From Lunularia cruciata (taxonomy: Eukaryota > Streptophyta > Marchantiopsida > Lunulariales > Lunulariaceae), in contig OX419755.1 of assembly GCA_948567375.1 (NCBI GenBank), positions 19,225,001-19,289,000 on the forward strand: a stretch of 64,000 nucleotides of DNA, written 5' to 3'. Below the pieces are notes generated by a model, which did not search any database, was not told the DNA's origin, and worked only from the letters and a program-made list of their open reading frames with translations. The position numbers and the translations under genes are program-made. Positions 21,475 to 32,330 of the stretch are shown piece by piece (the stretch's first letter is position 1; every line of letters starts with the position of its first letter).

Positions 21475-23622
21475 CTATACTGGCTCTTCCAAAACACCTG
21501 CTTGCTTCTTATCTATGGCATTGAGCTCTGATAGGAGCTCCTCCCACTTATTCCGGTTCTGTGTCCCTTTCAGATATCTCCCTATCACCTCTAATGTGAG
21601 AGGCAATCCGCCACATCCAACCACGATATCTTTTACGACCTTTTCCAGATGTATAGGATATTTTTCATTCATGTGCGGAGGGAAGGCATGAGTTATAAAC
21701 AACTTCTTGGCGTCATCGAATCCCAGGTGTTGAACTTGGTGGACAAAGATTTCGTCCGGATCGTTCATCCTCTTGAGAAGTTGCTCATTACGAGTTGTCA
21801 CCATGAAACAACTTGTCTCTGCAACATTGCCCTGAGCTATCTCCTCGAGTGCCACCATCTGTTCGAATGTCTCGATGTCATCGAAGACCAACAGAAATCT
21901 CTTTCCCCTGACTTCATCCCACCTGCTCTTAACGTATTCACCTCCAGGACGTGGAAGCATGTTATCCCACGCTTCTTTCTTCAGCGCATCCTTTCCTCCT
22001 CCAATCGACTTGTCCACCTCCACGAAACTGGCATATTGGAATTCGGAATTAATCTTGTTGAATGCCAACTTGGCTAGTGTCGTCTTCCCCACTCCTCCCA
22101 TGCCCGAAAATCCAATGAAGCGCTTCTTTTCCTCAATCTTTGCATAGATGGTGTTCAGAACATGATCTACTCCAGTAGGTATCTTAGTGACTAGTAGTGG
22201 TGCTCTGGTTACCCGTGTAGGATCACGTGCCTGCAATGGTGAAAGATTCCATAACCAATGTGTTATGGTCTTGACTGAGTGGTAAAAGCAGAAACTTGTT
22301 TGGGCACATATAAGACCCTAAATCACCAAAGAATGATCACCTTCATATCTGCCTTGACAAGACAAATTAGCCGAAGTAGATGTTGGAAAATTGTAGAGTT
22401 ATCAGCATCAGGCGTACAGATTGAGAAATGATCCTCCTTGACAGTAATGAAATTCTGGCCGATTCTTGCAGAAGCTTCTGGTACTACGATACCCCGAAAC
22501 GCTCCAGTGGCCTACATTAAGCAAAATACAATGTTATTCATACTTTTGTAATGCACCAAATTCGGTGGAACTAACAGACACTTGTAAAGTGTCCATTCGA
22601 GATATTAAACATGAGAACTGTTTCACAACCGCAGCCACGTAGCATATATTACCGTTACCTTAACACAAGATTCAGATGGAATTGTTGTCTCAAGTGCTTC
22701 TCCAACAGCAAAGATTTGCCAATTTCTAAAGCGTTCTTGCTCGCACAGCGTGTTGAATTCGGCACTTTGTCTTGCGGCATTTGCGCTCAATTGCTCCATG
22801 TATGGCCACAACGGACTTCTATACAGAACATGCTCTTTGATCTTCGCAAGATCCTCCATCCCAAGATGAGGAGTTCCAAGAAAATAAATTCCACCAAGAC
22901 TTTTCAGGAATTCTTTCCTTCGGACGCTCTGCTCGGAACCATTGACATTCTTGTCAGCAAGCAAACATAATTGTTTGATGATCAGACCGCCAAAACTATG
23001 ACCAACCAATACGATTGGCCGTGGTCCAGTTCCTCCATCTAAAACATCTTGAATTGCCCAAAGAATCTCAGTTAACAAACTTTCTGCAATAATGGACAAA
23101 TCCATCCTCCCTTCTCCAGCGGTTTCCCTTATGCTTGAATCATAAGAGGCCAGAAGAACTCGAGCATTGGGAAGCCATTGTTTTGGCCAGATCTTCAGAG
23201 GGTCATGTTTACAGGTCCATGTAGTCAAATGAACAAATGCATTTTGCTCAAACTGAAGTCCGTGGAAGAAAATAATGTCAATATCGGGTTGCTCCGGATC
23301 GTGTAGTAATCGAATTCCATCGCTCAGCTGAAACAATATTCCAAAAATTTTTACGGTTTATTGTGTATTCCAGAATGTAATTAATTCTTATCAAGTTGAA
23401 ACAAACATGTCATCTTTTCAAATTAAACCGTAGCATTCAAAGCAAACCCTGCAGCAGATAGTAGTTTACTATTCATTTCAGTAGAACATGAACAATCCAC
23501 CGATACAAACTCACTAGATTGAACAACTGTTTGAGTTATTTGTAAGCCTGAAGTACGAGCAGTACCTTGCGGATGACTTGGTTCTCCAGTTGATGACCAA
23601 TAGATGAACTACTTGCCGCCAT
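21475..23622 (-). pseudogene. HNL copy 2: hydrolase and truncated NB-ARC
   Basis: Exons by comparison with copy 1: 23622-23566, 23327-22659, 22511-22341 and 22230-21475. The first three have exactly the copy 1 sizes and are open, with GHSFGG and EDHFSICTP present. Exon 4 keeps the linker, GMGGVGKTTLA, RFLLVFDDIE, CFMVTTRNEQ and CGGLPLTLEVIGRYL, then ends GVLEEPV and stop because of a 5-bp (tagta) duplication at about 21474-21482. The product would be about 550 residues: hydrolase plus most of NB-ARC, lacking MHD and LRR. It could be a true pseudogene or a truncated hydrolase-NB protein; NLR genes without LRRs are known in plants, so expression would decide. Confidence 0.75.
22659..23327 (-). 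CDS. HNL copy 2 exon 2: hydrolase core
   Basis: This 223-codon exon starts LSDGIRLLHDPEQPDIDI and is close to copies 1 and D throughout. Seen: FFHGLQFEQ, VLVGHSFGG with nucleophile Ser, YFLGTPHLGMEDL. No stop or indel relative to copy 1. It is flanked by TTTCAG and GTAACG splice signals. Confidence 0.8.
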
Positions 23623-23639
23623 TGTCTTCAGACCTGTGT

Positions 23640-25405
23640 TTTCCAAACTTTAAACAGAAAAGCTTCAGATATTATTCTTACAATCGTTAGGATGACGGCA
23701 TGGTAAGGACTGCATGAACGGGAAATCTGCTGGACAATTTATTCTTCTCTTCTTTTTTTCACCATCTCGGCGCTTCGGGGTAACAACAATATTACCATCC
23801 ACATCAAGAGATGTACTACTACAACCGGAGTGGAAAGCTGGGTGCACCGAGCCCCATACGGAGTCGGAGTTATGATGCAAGCAATGTACGCTTTAATTTG
23901 CTACACATCCAGCAATCGGAACGTAAAATAAGAATATGTAACTCTTGCATGTTTTGGCGAGAATACGCACAACTTAACTGATCATATACATATCTTTTAG
24001 ATACGGATTTCCACAATATATATGCGTAGATCCCGTACTTCTCAAAGATTGTATGAACAAGACACTAGATTCCTTTCGTGTGGTACCTGTGGCTGAAAGA
24101 AATCACTGCACTTGTTCCAATGAGAAGTACTTCATCTTCGAAACTGATATTCGAATCGTTGGTTTGAAGCTTAGTAGAATGAACGAGAGCGCTGTTTGAT
24201 CTTCTCACCTGAAATAGCAATTACTTTTAGAACAAAAAATGCAGACATGGCCTTCTTGTACTTTGGCATCGTTACGGCTAGCTTCTCGGTTTTACAACTA
24301 CAAGAGCCAGTTGTACAGAAGTTGATCCTGATCTATTAAATTACCTTTCATAAGGTAATAGAAAGTCGTTGAGCTGAGAAATCCTTCGTAGATTTGATGC
24401 TCCTCCACCTCAGAGCTATCACAGCCGCAAACGAGCGTGACTAACGTCCCAAACTCCTAGATTTCCACATTCAGTCAAGGAAACACCCTGGAGTTCAAGA
24501 TCAGCTCTGGATATCGTAGTTAGTATGATCCAGCACAGGATCATGAGGTTACCTCGTCTTTGAGATGTTCTACTTCGACTGGAATCGAGAAGCCAATGTT
24601 AGCTTAAGGTGTGTATCTCCCGAGGTGCACTTACTTCTCTCCTCCTTGATTTCTGTTTTAAGTCTCTCCCCCAAACCAGTCACTCCCGTCTGGACGTCCG
24701 TGCTCTGCTCACTCGCAATTCACAGCAATCAACCAACGCAAGGAAAGGTTAAGTGAAGACGTTGAGATTGGCATCCGAGCTGAAATTTTGAAGGAAGAGA
24801 AGAGATGCATCTTGGTCCGTAAATATTTAAAGATCTAGATAGATTCTGCTTGCGATTGCAAGCTGTAGCTATCGGTTTCAAATTCGCGATTGAAAAAAAA
24901 TATACGGAGGGATACTCACAGACAGATGTCGTGCAAACTAAAGCATGCTCACAGATTGACGATTAGATCACTTAACATCAGGATGTGATTCCGGCTCCCA
25001 CAGGCAAGGTCGAGTCACGATCGATGAACCGTTGCCAGATCCCACCATGAGAGCACAGGAAGGGCAAGAATTAGGGTGGAAAGAAAGTCGCAGGTCCGAG
25101 CCCTGTAAGTGAATATAATTGTGGGCCGTTGGGTCTTCCAACCCTAAAAGTCTCATATTCGACAACTTTTAGTACAGTAAAGTAGAGTCCCTTAGAAGAC
25201 TTGCTTTCCAGGCTGTGAACTGTGAATATACGCATATCTTCACCGTGAAAAAGATACGGGTTTCCAATAAAAGGGGAGGTTCAAGGAAAGGAAGTGACAA
25301 GCCAACCCATGCCATGTATGCATGGCGAAAATATCTCAGCACAGATCTCGGAAAGTGTAGACCAGGAATTCAACTTAAGAAAATAACCGAGAGGCAACTG
25401 TACTG
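23640..25405 (-). repeat. 5' flank of HNL copy 2 (flank copy B)
   Basis: Upstream of the copy 2 start, this region matches 16520-18100 and 49100-51340. Relative to them it carries small insertions (for example cgaggtgcacttactt near 24621-24640). A minus frame, 25165-24968, encodes SFHPNSCPSCALMVGSG as in the other copies. The region ends abruptly at about 25405 after gaggcaactgtactgatc, where the 1.4-kb block begins. Confidence 0.75.
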
Positions 25406-25407
25406 AT

Positions 25408-26800
25408 CAACATGTAGGAATCTGACGAGTAACGACCTCACAGGCTCCATTTCGGAGAGCCTTGGGGCTAATCTGCTCACCTTCCACTTCGTACTCTCTA
25501 TCTGACTAATCGTGAAGGGTTCAAGTCATACAGATTAGATAGACTCGAGTTGCAATAAGAATCTTAAGGTCAGTCGATAAATTCCTGCCATATGTAAGTA
25601 TAAGCGAACTACATGAACCAAGCCAGCACTCCTGGAAACTGCGTATCATGCGACCAGGTCGTTTGCTGCCGAACGAAAGGATACTCTAGAATTTGGCAAA
25701 ATGTAACACATTGCATACGATTCAGAAAAAGCTTTGCAGTTTGTTACTGACTCCAATGTCAATCATGGACGCTTAGATTAAGATCTTTTTTGGCGTACAG
25801 ATACTACTGGTGACTGCAACGTTAACATCGTATTTCAGGGCTTGAGCATCTTTACAGGGATTGCAATCCCCTTATTATCCATCGAGATATTTAACTAATT
25901 CTGGACAACCTCTGGCAGAAGCTGCCAATTTTGGTCTTTCCAAGGCTGGGTCAGATCATGGATGAGTTTAATTCTCATGACACAGTCACTCATCCGCTCT
26001 AATTTGACCACTTTCTACAGATACAGCTTTGGAGTCTAGGAGGATCTCTCTATCACACGAATTTGTATGCATTTTATCATCGAAGTTCTCTGTTTTTGTC
26101 TTTTGAGATTTTCCTGTTCGTGGGCTCCGCTTCTTTAAACTCTCGTATCTGAAGTTTGTTGCGGTTTTCACCTCCATGGTATACTTTCTGCTGGTGCTTT
26201 CGTTCTATTACTCACTCGAGAAGTGCTAAGGAAGTGTGATTCAGGGGCGACACAGGGACCTTCAATGAAAAACCTAACCTCTTTGCATATGCTTTGGGAT
26301 CCATTACTGTTTCTATTGAGACGATCTGCGCAGTTCGTCGTTATCGGAGTCTTCTTGTTCCAGGAATTTGGAATTTGAGGTAAATTTCTTGCCTACATTT
26401 CAACTCTGCAGCTATTGCTCAGTGGAACGCAATTGAGAAGCAAAGACTTTGGAGCCCAACTTGGGACTCAACGCCATGGAAAGGGTAGTAATATTAGCAA
26501 CACACTACCTCGCTTAGGTGCGAACACTTAGAGAAAACACTAGGTGTTCGTGCGAAACTGGGACTAACGCAACTCATCCAATCAACAAGCAGTACCGCTA
26601 AATCTTTGGCCAATTTAGAGTGCTGGTTAGTTCGAAGTGGCAAACATGGGGTACTGTTCAGTTCATTTATAACCCACTTTGTATGCTTCGCGCCATGCAT
26701 CTTGACTGCCAAAAACACTAGAGAACAATAAACTCCGGTTCCCCTGTCCATATCTCTCGATGCAAGTGGACGTACCGTAGCTAGTTGTAGCTTGGAAAAC
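25408..26800 (-). repeat. 1.4-kb duplicated block, inverted copy of 7155-8575
   Basis: Reverse complement of 7155-8575. Shared words include gcagtttgttactgactcc-type and ccaggtcgtttgctgccg sequence near 25650 and cagcaagtggacgtaccgtag-like sequence near 26765. The join to the flank at 25405 is a rearrangement border. Confidence 0.8.
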
Positions 26801-26853
26801 ATAAATCTAAGATTTGATTTTAAAAATGCAATAAAACATTGGAAAAAGATCAA
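26494..26853 (-). CDS. Conserved small ORF of unknown function, copy 2
   Basis: Partner of 7184-7471. The shared part (INELNSTPCL, HSKLAKDLAV, SCVSPSFAR, SKCSHLSEVV) is in the same frame, with substitutions and a 12-nt in-frame difference. The N-terminal extension here (to 26853) comes from a different block and may not belong. No domain recognised. Confidence 0.33.
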   Translation of the reverse strand: MIFFQCFIAFLKSNLRFMFSKLQLATVRPLASRDMDRGTGVYCSLVFLAVKMHGAKHTKWVINELNSTPCLPLRTNQHSKLAKDLAVLLVDWMSCVSPSFARTPSVFSKCSHLSEVVCC

Positions 26854-27003
26854 TAATATGTAACAGAAAACAAGGTTAGAAGTTGGAACTCATCAATAAA
26901 TCTAGTGCAACAAGTATAAAATTAAATCTTTATAAAATAAAACATCTTTATCTCGATTTACACTGCAGGCAATGGCCAATCCTAGGCAAACTCACAACTT
27001 TGC

Positions 27004-27448
27004 TCAAATTCTAAAACTGAACTCCGCACCTGTCTGTGCGCAATTTGCTGAAAAGAAGGAATCTTTCTCCGTGGCTGTAGCATGCTGAATTGTTCGCACG
27101 AGCTCAGTTACTGAGCGCAATTCCAGAGTGCCGACACGAGTCGATGCTAACAGAGGAGTAAACGCCAATATGATTTCGCGGGGAAATGCATACAATATCT
27201 TTCAAATTGTTGTTCAAATTCTTCATGAGCCGACAAGCACCCCATCCTGCACCTAGGACAAGAACCCGAGACCTCTGTCCTCCTTGTGCGGGAGGAAGCA
27301 GATTCTTCGCACTCTCAACTTCTGACGCTTTATGTTGCTCGGCTCCTCCAGACCATATTGATTTGCATAATTCGAGCTGTGAAAATTCCGGTAGCTGGAA
27401 GAACTTTGCACATATGGCTTGTACGCTGGATGCAAACAAACGATACAA
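27004..27448 (-). pseudogene. Alternative NAD(P)H-ubiquinone dehydrogenase (NDA/NDC-like) fragment
   Basis: The minus strand encodes RSRVLVLGAGWGACRLMKNL, matching the FAD-binding GxGxxG-type motif at the N-terminus of plant type II NAD(P)H dehydrogenases, then KDIVCISPRNH and, one frame away, FTPLLASTRVGTLELRSV. These enzymes are mitochondrial inner-membrane, rotenone-insensitive NAD(P)H oxidases. The frame change is one extra T (catattggcg here; catatggtg in the copy near 33898). A TGA lies two codons upstream of the apparent start, so the N-terminus is also damaged. Only the first exon or so is present. Confidence 0.8.
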
Positions 27449-28232
27449 GCATCAGGACATTTTTCGAGCCCAAAAAGAGAATTTTACACAAACGTAAGAT
27501 CTGTAATCATCAGCTTAACTACTATAGCACCATCGTGAAGTCTTGTTTTTGGTTCAGCAGCGGGCATGATCAAGTAGAATAACCTGCAGAATTTACAAGG
27601 TGTCTTAGTGGATCCCCTGAGCTACTTCAATCAATTTTGCGCGTCCAATGAGTCCTACTATCATCAGACCTTGACGGCATATTTGATCTCAAAGTTTGAA
27701 TTAGGGAAGGGGAGATCGATGTAGCTGAATACACACCTGGAAACGAGAAGTAGTCGAGACACACCGATCAGTAGTCAACTGGTTTGGAGCTGCCACAAGC
27801 ATGCGCTCAACCTCATCGAACCTCAATTTTCGCCTCAAGCGACGACAGAGCAAACCTCCTCATTGTGTTCGCTGCACACAAAAAAATAATACAGTTGTTC
27901 ATCAAATCCAACTATCCACTTCACTACTTAACACGACATGTGCTGATAGATCACATAGTTGACAACAGATACAAGAGACTCCAATGGAAGATGTCTCATC
28001 CGATCCGAATCCCGGAACTTACAGAGTCAAAATATTCAATTTGGGAATTATACAGCTAATTCTTCTCCTCAAGCCTCATCCCCATCACATCAGGTCACAA
28101 ACTACAATACTGCTGCTCTCCACACTACTTCCAGATATCATCATCAAGCTGTACAGACACTTCAAATCCGTGCACTGTCGTGAAAAATGTTCGATAGGCA
28201 GTATCCAAACTACTACACTTTCGTTCCTCTAG
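27449..28232. other. Unrecognised spacer
   Basis: Follows the dehydrogenase fragment; moderately AT-rich, with short frames on the plus strand at 27784-28232 that show no known motif. Nothing else seen. Confidence 0.4.
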
Positions 28233-28560
28233 TAAAAACAATTGGAGTCTATAGACTGCAGCCGTCCAGATGTCCATCTTCATTGGGAAAAGAAGCTCTT
28301 TTAACAGTCCACTGCCTGCATGACTGACTTCTCGCACATTGGTCCCGAATTCCTTTGTCCCTCAGAAAACATCCGCGCTGCAATAATAATCTTCTTTTAT
28401 CCGCGGTGCAATAATAATCGTCTGCAATAATATCTATCTTTCATTCCTCACCCATCCTGCATTCTTCCGTCTGTGATCGTCTGCTTGTAACTCGTTCCAC
28501 TTCCGCCACTCCCCTGCCTCAGATTTGGCCACCATGCTTTCTCTTCTGTAGCGCCTGATC
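28233..28560 (+). repeat. Duplicated block matching 6861-7160, joined to copy 3
   Basis: Nearly identical to the sequence 3' of copy 1, with an added atccgcggtgcaataataatcg-type duplication around 28398-28430. It ends at gcgcctgatc, where copy 3 NB-ARC sequence begins. Confidence 0.8.
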
Positions 28561-31390
28561 GGATTGCCTCTCACATTAGAGGTGATAGGGAGATATCTGA
28601 AAGAGACACAGAATCAGAATAAGTGGGAGGAGCTCCTGTCAAAGCTCAATACCATAGATAAGAAGCAAGCAGGAGTTTTGGAAGAGGCAGTATGGTTTAA
28701 ACTGAAGCTGAGTTATGATGGTCTTGAACCCCAAGTACAAGAGATGTTCCTTGATTGCGCCACCATCTTTAGGTCGAAAGCGGGGGCGACATCAACTGGG
28801 CATGAAATTGATAAGTTTTCTTATGGCGAAGTGATGTCTGCATGGTCATCAGTGCACGGGAGCGGGCATGTGGGGTGGCAAACGCTGGTGGACAGATCCC
28901 TTGTATATGATAATGAGCAGGATGACAATTCACCATTTCAACTCGAATGCATGAACTTCTCTAGACACTCGGTACGAGGATCGCAGGAGGTACAGGGAGA
29001 CTAATGGCAATAAGGACGCCACAACCCACAACGACTATGTCTGGATATGCTCACCAGGTACCGGTGGAATTTCCCCTCCGAAGCATGTTTTCTCCCTCTA
29101 TGATTTTGTTCCCAGTCACTCCAAACAGTAGTGAGAGTTGGAATGTGTCGACGTCTACCTCTGAATTGGCCTTGCAAAATATATAATGGTCTATGGTGGA
29201 GGCATCTGTAGATATTTGGAGTATGTAGTCTAGACATATGTCTCAGACACTAGACACTGAGTGAGATTCTTGAGATCAAACCATGACGCTCTTTCCTAAT
29301 ACTGTTTGACGTCTTTGGAACCAGGGAGTTTCATCATTGGAGAAAGTAGTTGCCTATGTTATCGAACCCACATTGGACCTGGTTGAGTACAAAAGAGGTG
29401 GTTGCGAGCAGGATAGACCTTGCGACATGTGGAAGAAATGGAGACCAATGTCTGAATTACACGGGTTACAGTATTTGGTTGTCCGAGGACACCGGAAGAT
29501 CTCTGGATGCAATCGGTGTAAAAGGGAGCATCTCCAATTACCCCGGAACCTTGTAATGCTCCATTGGGAGGGGGTGGAGGATACAGTATTGAGACCTTCC
29601 ACCTATGAGAAGTTGGTCGTGTTGCACGTTTGGGGTTCCTTGGCCAACTCGTTAAAAGAAGCAGATCCTGAACCAATGAAGACACATTTGAGGACTATAG
29701 GAATAGAAAGGGAGGGTGTTCCAGGAAAAGGCAAAGGGACGGGAGGGCCGCAACGAGGGGAGGTACACTCAGATGGGGGAGAGAAACCTAAGCAAAAACC
29801 TGTTCGGTTGCTTGGCTTGTTTAGTTTGTGGTTGGCACTTCGGCTTCTCTTCGCACCGACAAAACACTCGGTTGCAGGTTTTATCCAAGCTGACCCATCT
29901 AGATTTGCGGGACTGTCCACACGCTCAGGCTCTGATGGATACAGTAGGTCATCTGCATGAATTGAGGGCCTTATTGATAGCGTTGTGCTCGAGCCTGCAG
30001 GCTCTACTGGATACGCTCGGGCAACTCTAGCAATTGAGGGTCTTATGGATAGAGTCGTGCCCGAGCCTGCAGGCTCTACCGGATATGCTCGGGCAACTCC
30101 AGCAATTGAGGGACTTATGGATACGGTCGTGCCCGAGCCTGCAGGCTCTACCGGATACGCTCGGGCAACTCCAGCAATTGAGAGACTTACAGATAGAGTC
30201 GTGCCTGAGCCTGCAGGCTCTACGGGATACACTCGGGCAACTCCAGCAATTGAGGGACTTAGGGATACTGTCGTGCCCGAGCCTGCAGGCTCTACTGGAT
30301 ACACTCGGGCAACTCCAGAAATTGAGTGGCTTACGGGTAGAGTTGTGCTGGAGCCTGCAGGCTCTACCTGATACACTCGGGCAACTCCAGCAATTGATGG
30401 ACTTACAGATATGGTTGTGCCCGAGCCTGCAGGCTCTACCGGACACGCTCGGGCAACTCCAGCAATTGAGGGACTTATGGATAGGGTTGTGCCCAAGCCT
30501 GCAGGCTCTACCAGATACGCTCGTGCAACTCCAGCAATTGAGGGACTTACGGATAGAGTCGTGCCCGAGCCTGCAGGCTGTACTGGATACACTCGGGCAA
30601 CTCCAGCAATTGAGGGACTTATGGATATTGTCGTGCCCTAGCCTGCAAGCTCTACCGGATACGCTCGTGCAACTCCAGCAATTGATGGACTTACAGATAG
30701 AGTCGTGCCCGAGCCTGTAGGCTGTACCGGATACACTCGGCAACTCCAGCAATTGAGAGACTTATGGATACTGTCGTGCCCGAGCCTGCAGGCTCTACCA
30801 GATACACTCGGGCAACTCCAGCAATTGATGGACTTACAGATATGGTTGTGCCCGAGCCTGCAGGCTCTTCCGGATACGCTCGTGCAACTCCAACAATTGA
30901 GGGACTTATGGATAGGGTTGTGCCCAAGCCTGCAGGCTCTACCGGATACGCTCATGCAACTCCAGCAATTGAGGGTCTTATGTATAGGGTAGGCTCGAGC
31001 CAGCAGGCTCTACCGGAAACATTGGGGCAACTTTAACAATTGAGGGATCTAGAGATACTGCCGTGCCCGAACATGCAAGCTCTACCAGATATAGTCAGGC
31101 AACTCCAGCAATTGAGGACTTAACGATAGAGTCGAGCAATTGAGGACTTAACGATAGAGTCGAGCTAAAACTTGCAGGCTCTACAGATGCGCAGGGGCAA
31201 CTCCAGAAATTGGAGAGCTCATGGATAATATCGTACCCGAACCTGTAGGCTCTACAGGTTACGTTTAGGCAACTCCAACAATTGAGGGACTTCTGGATAC
31301 AGTGTGCCCCGAGGCTCTGTCGAATATGCTCGGGCATGCTCGGGCAATTGCAGCAATTGAAGACCTTATGAATACTGGAGCGTTGGAGTA
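28561..31390 (+). pseudogene. HNL copy 3: NB-ARC 3' part and LRR array, no hydrolase
   Basis: The copy begins abruptly at the GLPL motif (GLPLTLEVIGRYLKET) and lacks hydrolase, P-loop and kinase-2. It keeps KLSYDGLEPQVQEMF and, unlike copy 1, has five G in the tract near 28790, so the frame continues to YDNEQDDNSPFQ. One base is then missing near 28943 (caactcgaatgc against caaccccgaatgc in copy 1), which destroys the MHD motif. The pre-LRR exon (29325-29960) matches copy 1, with a frame shift near 29773. The LRR array has stops at 30028-30030 and 30716-30718 (CAG and CTGCAG words changed to TAG) and a one-base loss near 30740. This is a pseudogene and possible donor for sequence exchange. 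Confidence 0.85.
29990..31010 (+). repeat. Regular 72-bp LRR-coding repeat array, copy 3
   Basis: The word ctgcag recurs at 29995, 30067, 30139, 30211, 30283, 30355, 30427, 30499, 30571, 30643, (30715), 30786, 30858 and 30930: an exact 72-bp period broken by one base. About fourteen units are much more alike than the units of copy 1, which indicates recent expansion or homogenisation. Each encodes a 24-residue LRR. Confidence 0.95.
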
Positions 31391-31395
31391 TTGGA
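31011..31395 (+). pseudogene. Degenerate LRR units at the end of copy 3
   Basis: Irregular LRR-like words (gggcaactttaacaattgag, cggctcgggcaattgcagc-type) match the copy 1 tail at about 5230-5550. After tatgtatat near 31405 the sequence jumps to ctagcccccgaggcggcccc, matching 5738-5820 in copy 1, so part of the tail was deleted. Confidence 0.7.
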
Positions 31396-31504
31396 GCATT
31401 TATGTATATCTAGCCCCCGAGGCGGCCCCATTTTACCTTTTTCGTCTTTTTTTTTAACGGTTTGGTGGGGTTCTTTCCATCCTTTGTGTTGTCTACACTG
31501 TCGG

Positions 31505-32330
31505 AGATATATTTGCACTTGTAAAATTGAATTTTTGGGGTGCATTGGATATTTGAGTTTATTTATTATACTATTATATTTTTATAAATAACTAGACAGA
31601 AAAGGATTATATCATTACATCAATGAAATTTGGATTATTAGATACTAAAAGCAAATGGGGAAGTGAAGTGGGATTCTACATCTCACTTTGTGCTTTTGAA
31701 CTTCTCGCGTTCAAGTTCTTTACCTAGCAGGATAGACTAGAATTTTAAAATCCTAGTGGATAGAGAATATTCATGTTTTCTGTTATTTGATTGGATCAAA
31801 TATCAAAATTTTATAATATTTTTTCCTCCAATGAAATTAAAATTACACTAAAGGACAATATAATTTTTTTTTTAAATATCTGAATATCATTTTAAGTTTT
31901 TTTTAAAATTTTTTTTTTTAAGTTTTTAAATTTATAAAATATAAATTTAGATTATTACTTTTTAAATTTTATTAATTAAATAAAATTTTATTTATATTTA
32001 TTTTAATTTAAAATATTATTTATTACTTTGTACTACAAGTGAATAAGATGTTTAAGATCTAAAATTCGATAATTGAATTTACCAAAAGACATTGATGTGT
32101 AAGATATGGATATCTAAACTAGAGAATTTTACGTTTCAATTCAAAAAATGGCTATTTTAGTTTGTAGATCTGAACATCTGACCTTTCTGATTTCAACGTT
32201 TAACTTGATTGCAATGGATATTTATCTTCGAATATTGGGTTTTAAGAAACTTCATTTTAGTGATTGTTAGATATTTGTCCTACGCTTATCGGAAGAAGTA
32301 GAGGAGAATCAACTGTACTAATATCTGAAC
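31505..32330 (-). repeat. Third, diverged AT-rich block
   Basis: Same orientation as 19700-20660 in its content, though pieces are reordered: tttttggggtgcat and atatttgagttt (31536-31560) match 20395-20440, and 31590-31760 matches 19780-19950. Heavily diverged. Confidence 0.6.

Noticed and set aside
29603-30592. Long minus-strand frames (329 and 241 residues) with repeated YPVEPAGSGTT and SVSGRACRLGHD units
   Set aside because: They are antisense reading of the 72-bp LRR repeat, whose period is divisible by three; open frames there follow from repetition. The same applies to 3709-4368 and 4019-4645.
29985-30955. Regularly spaced repeats that could suggest a CRISPR-like array
   Set aside because: The units are directly adjacent with no unique spacers, and each translates as an LRR continuing from an NB-ARC gene.
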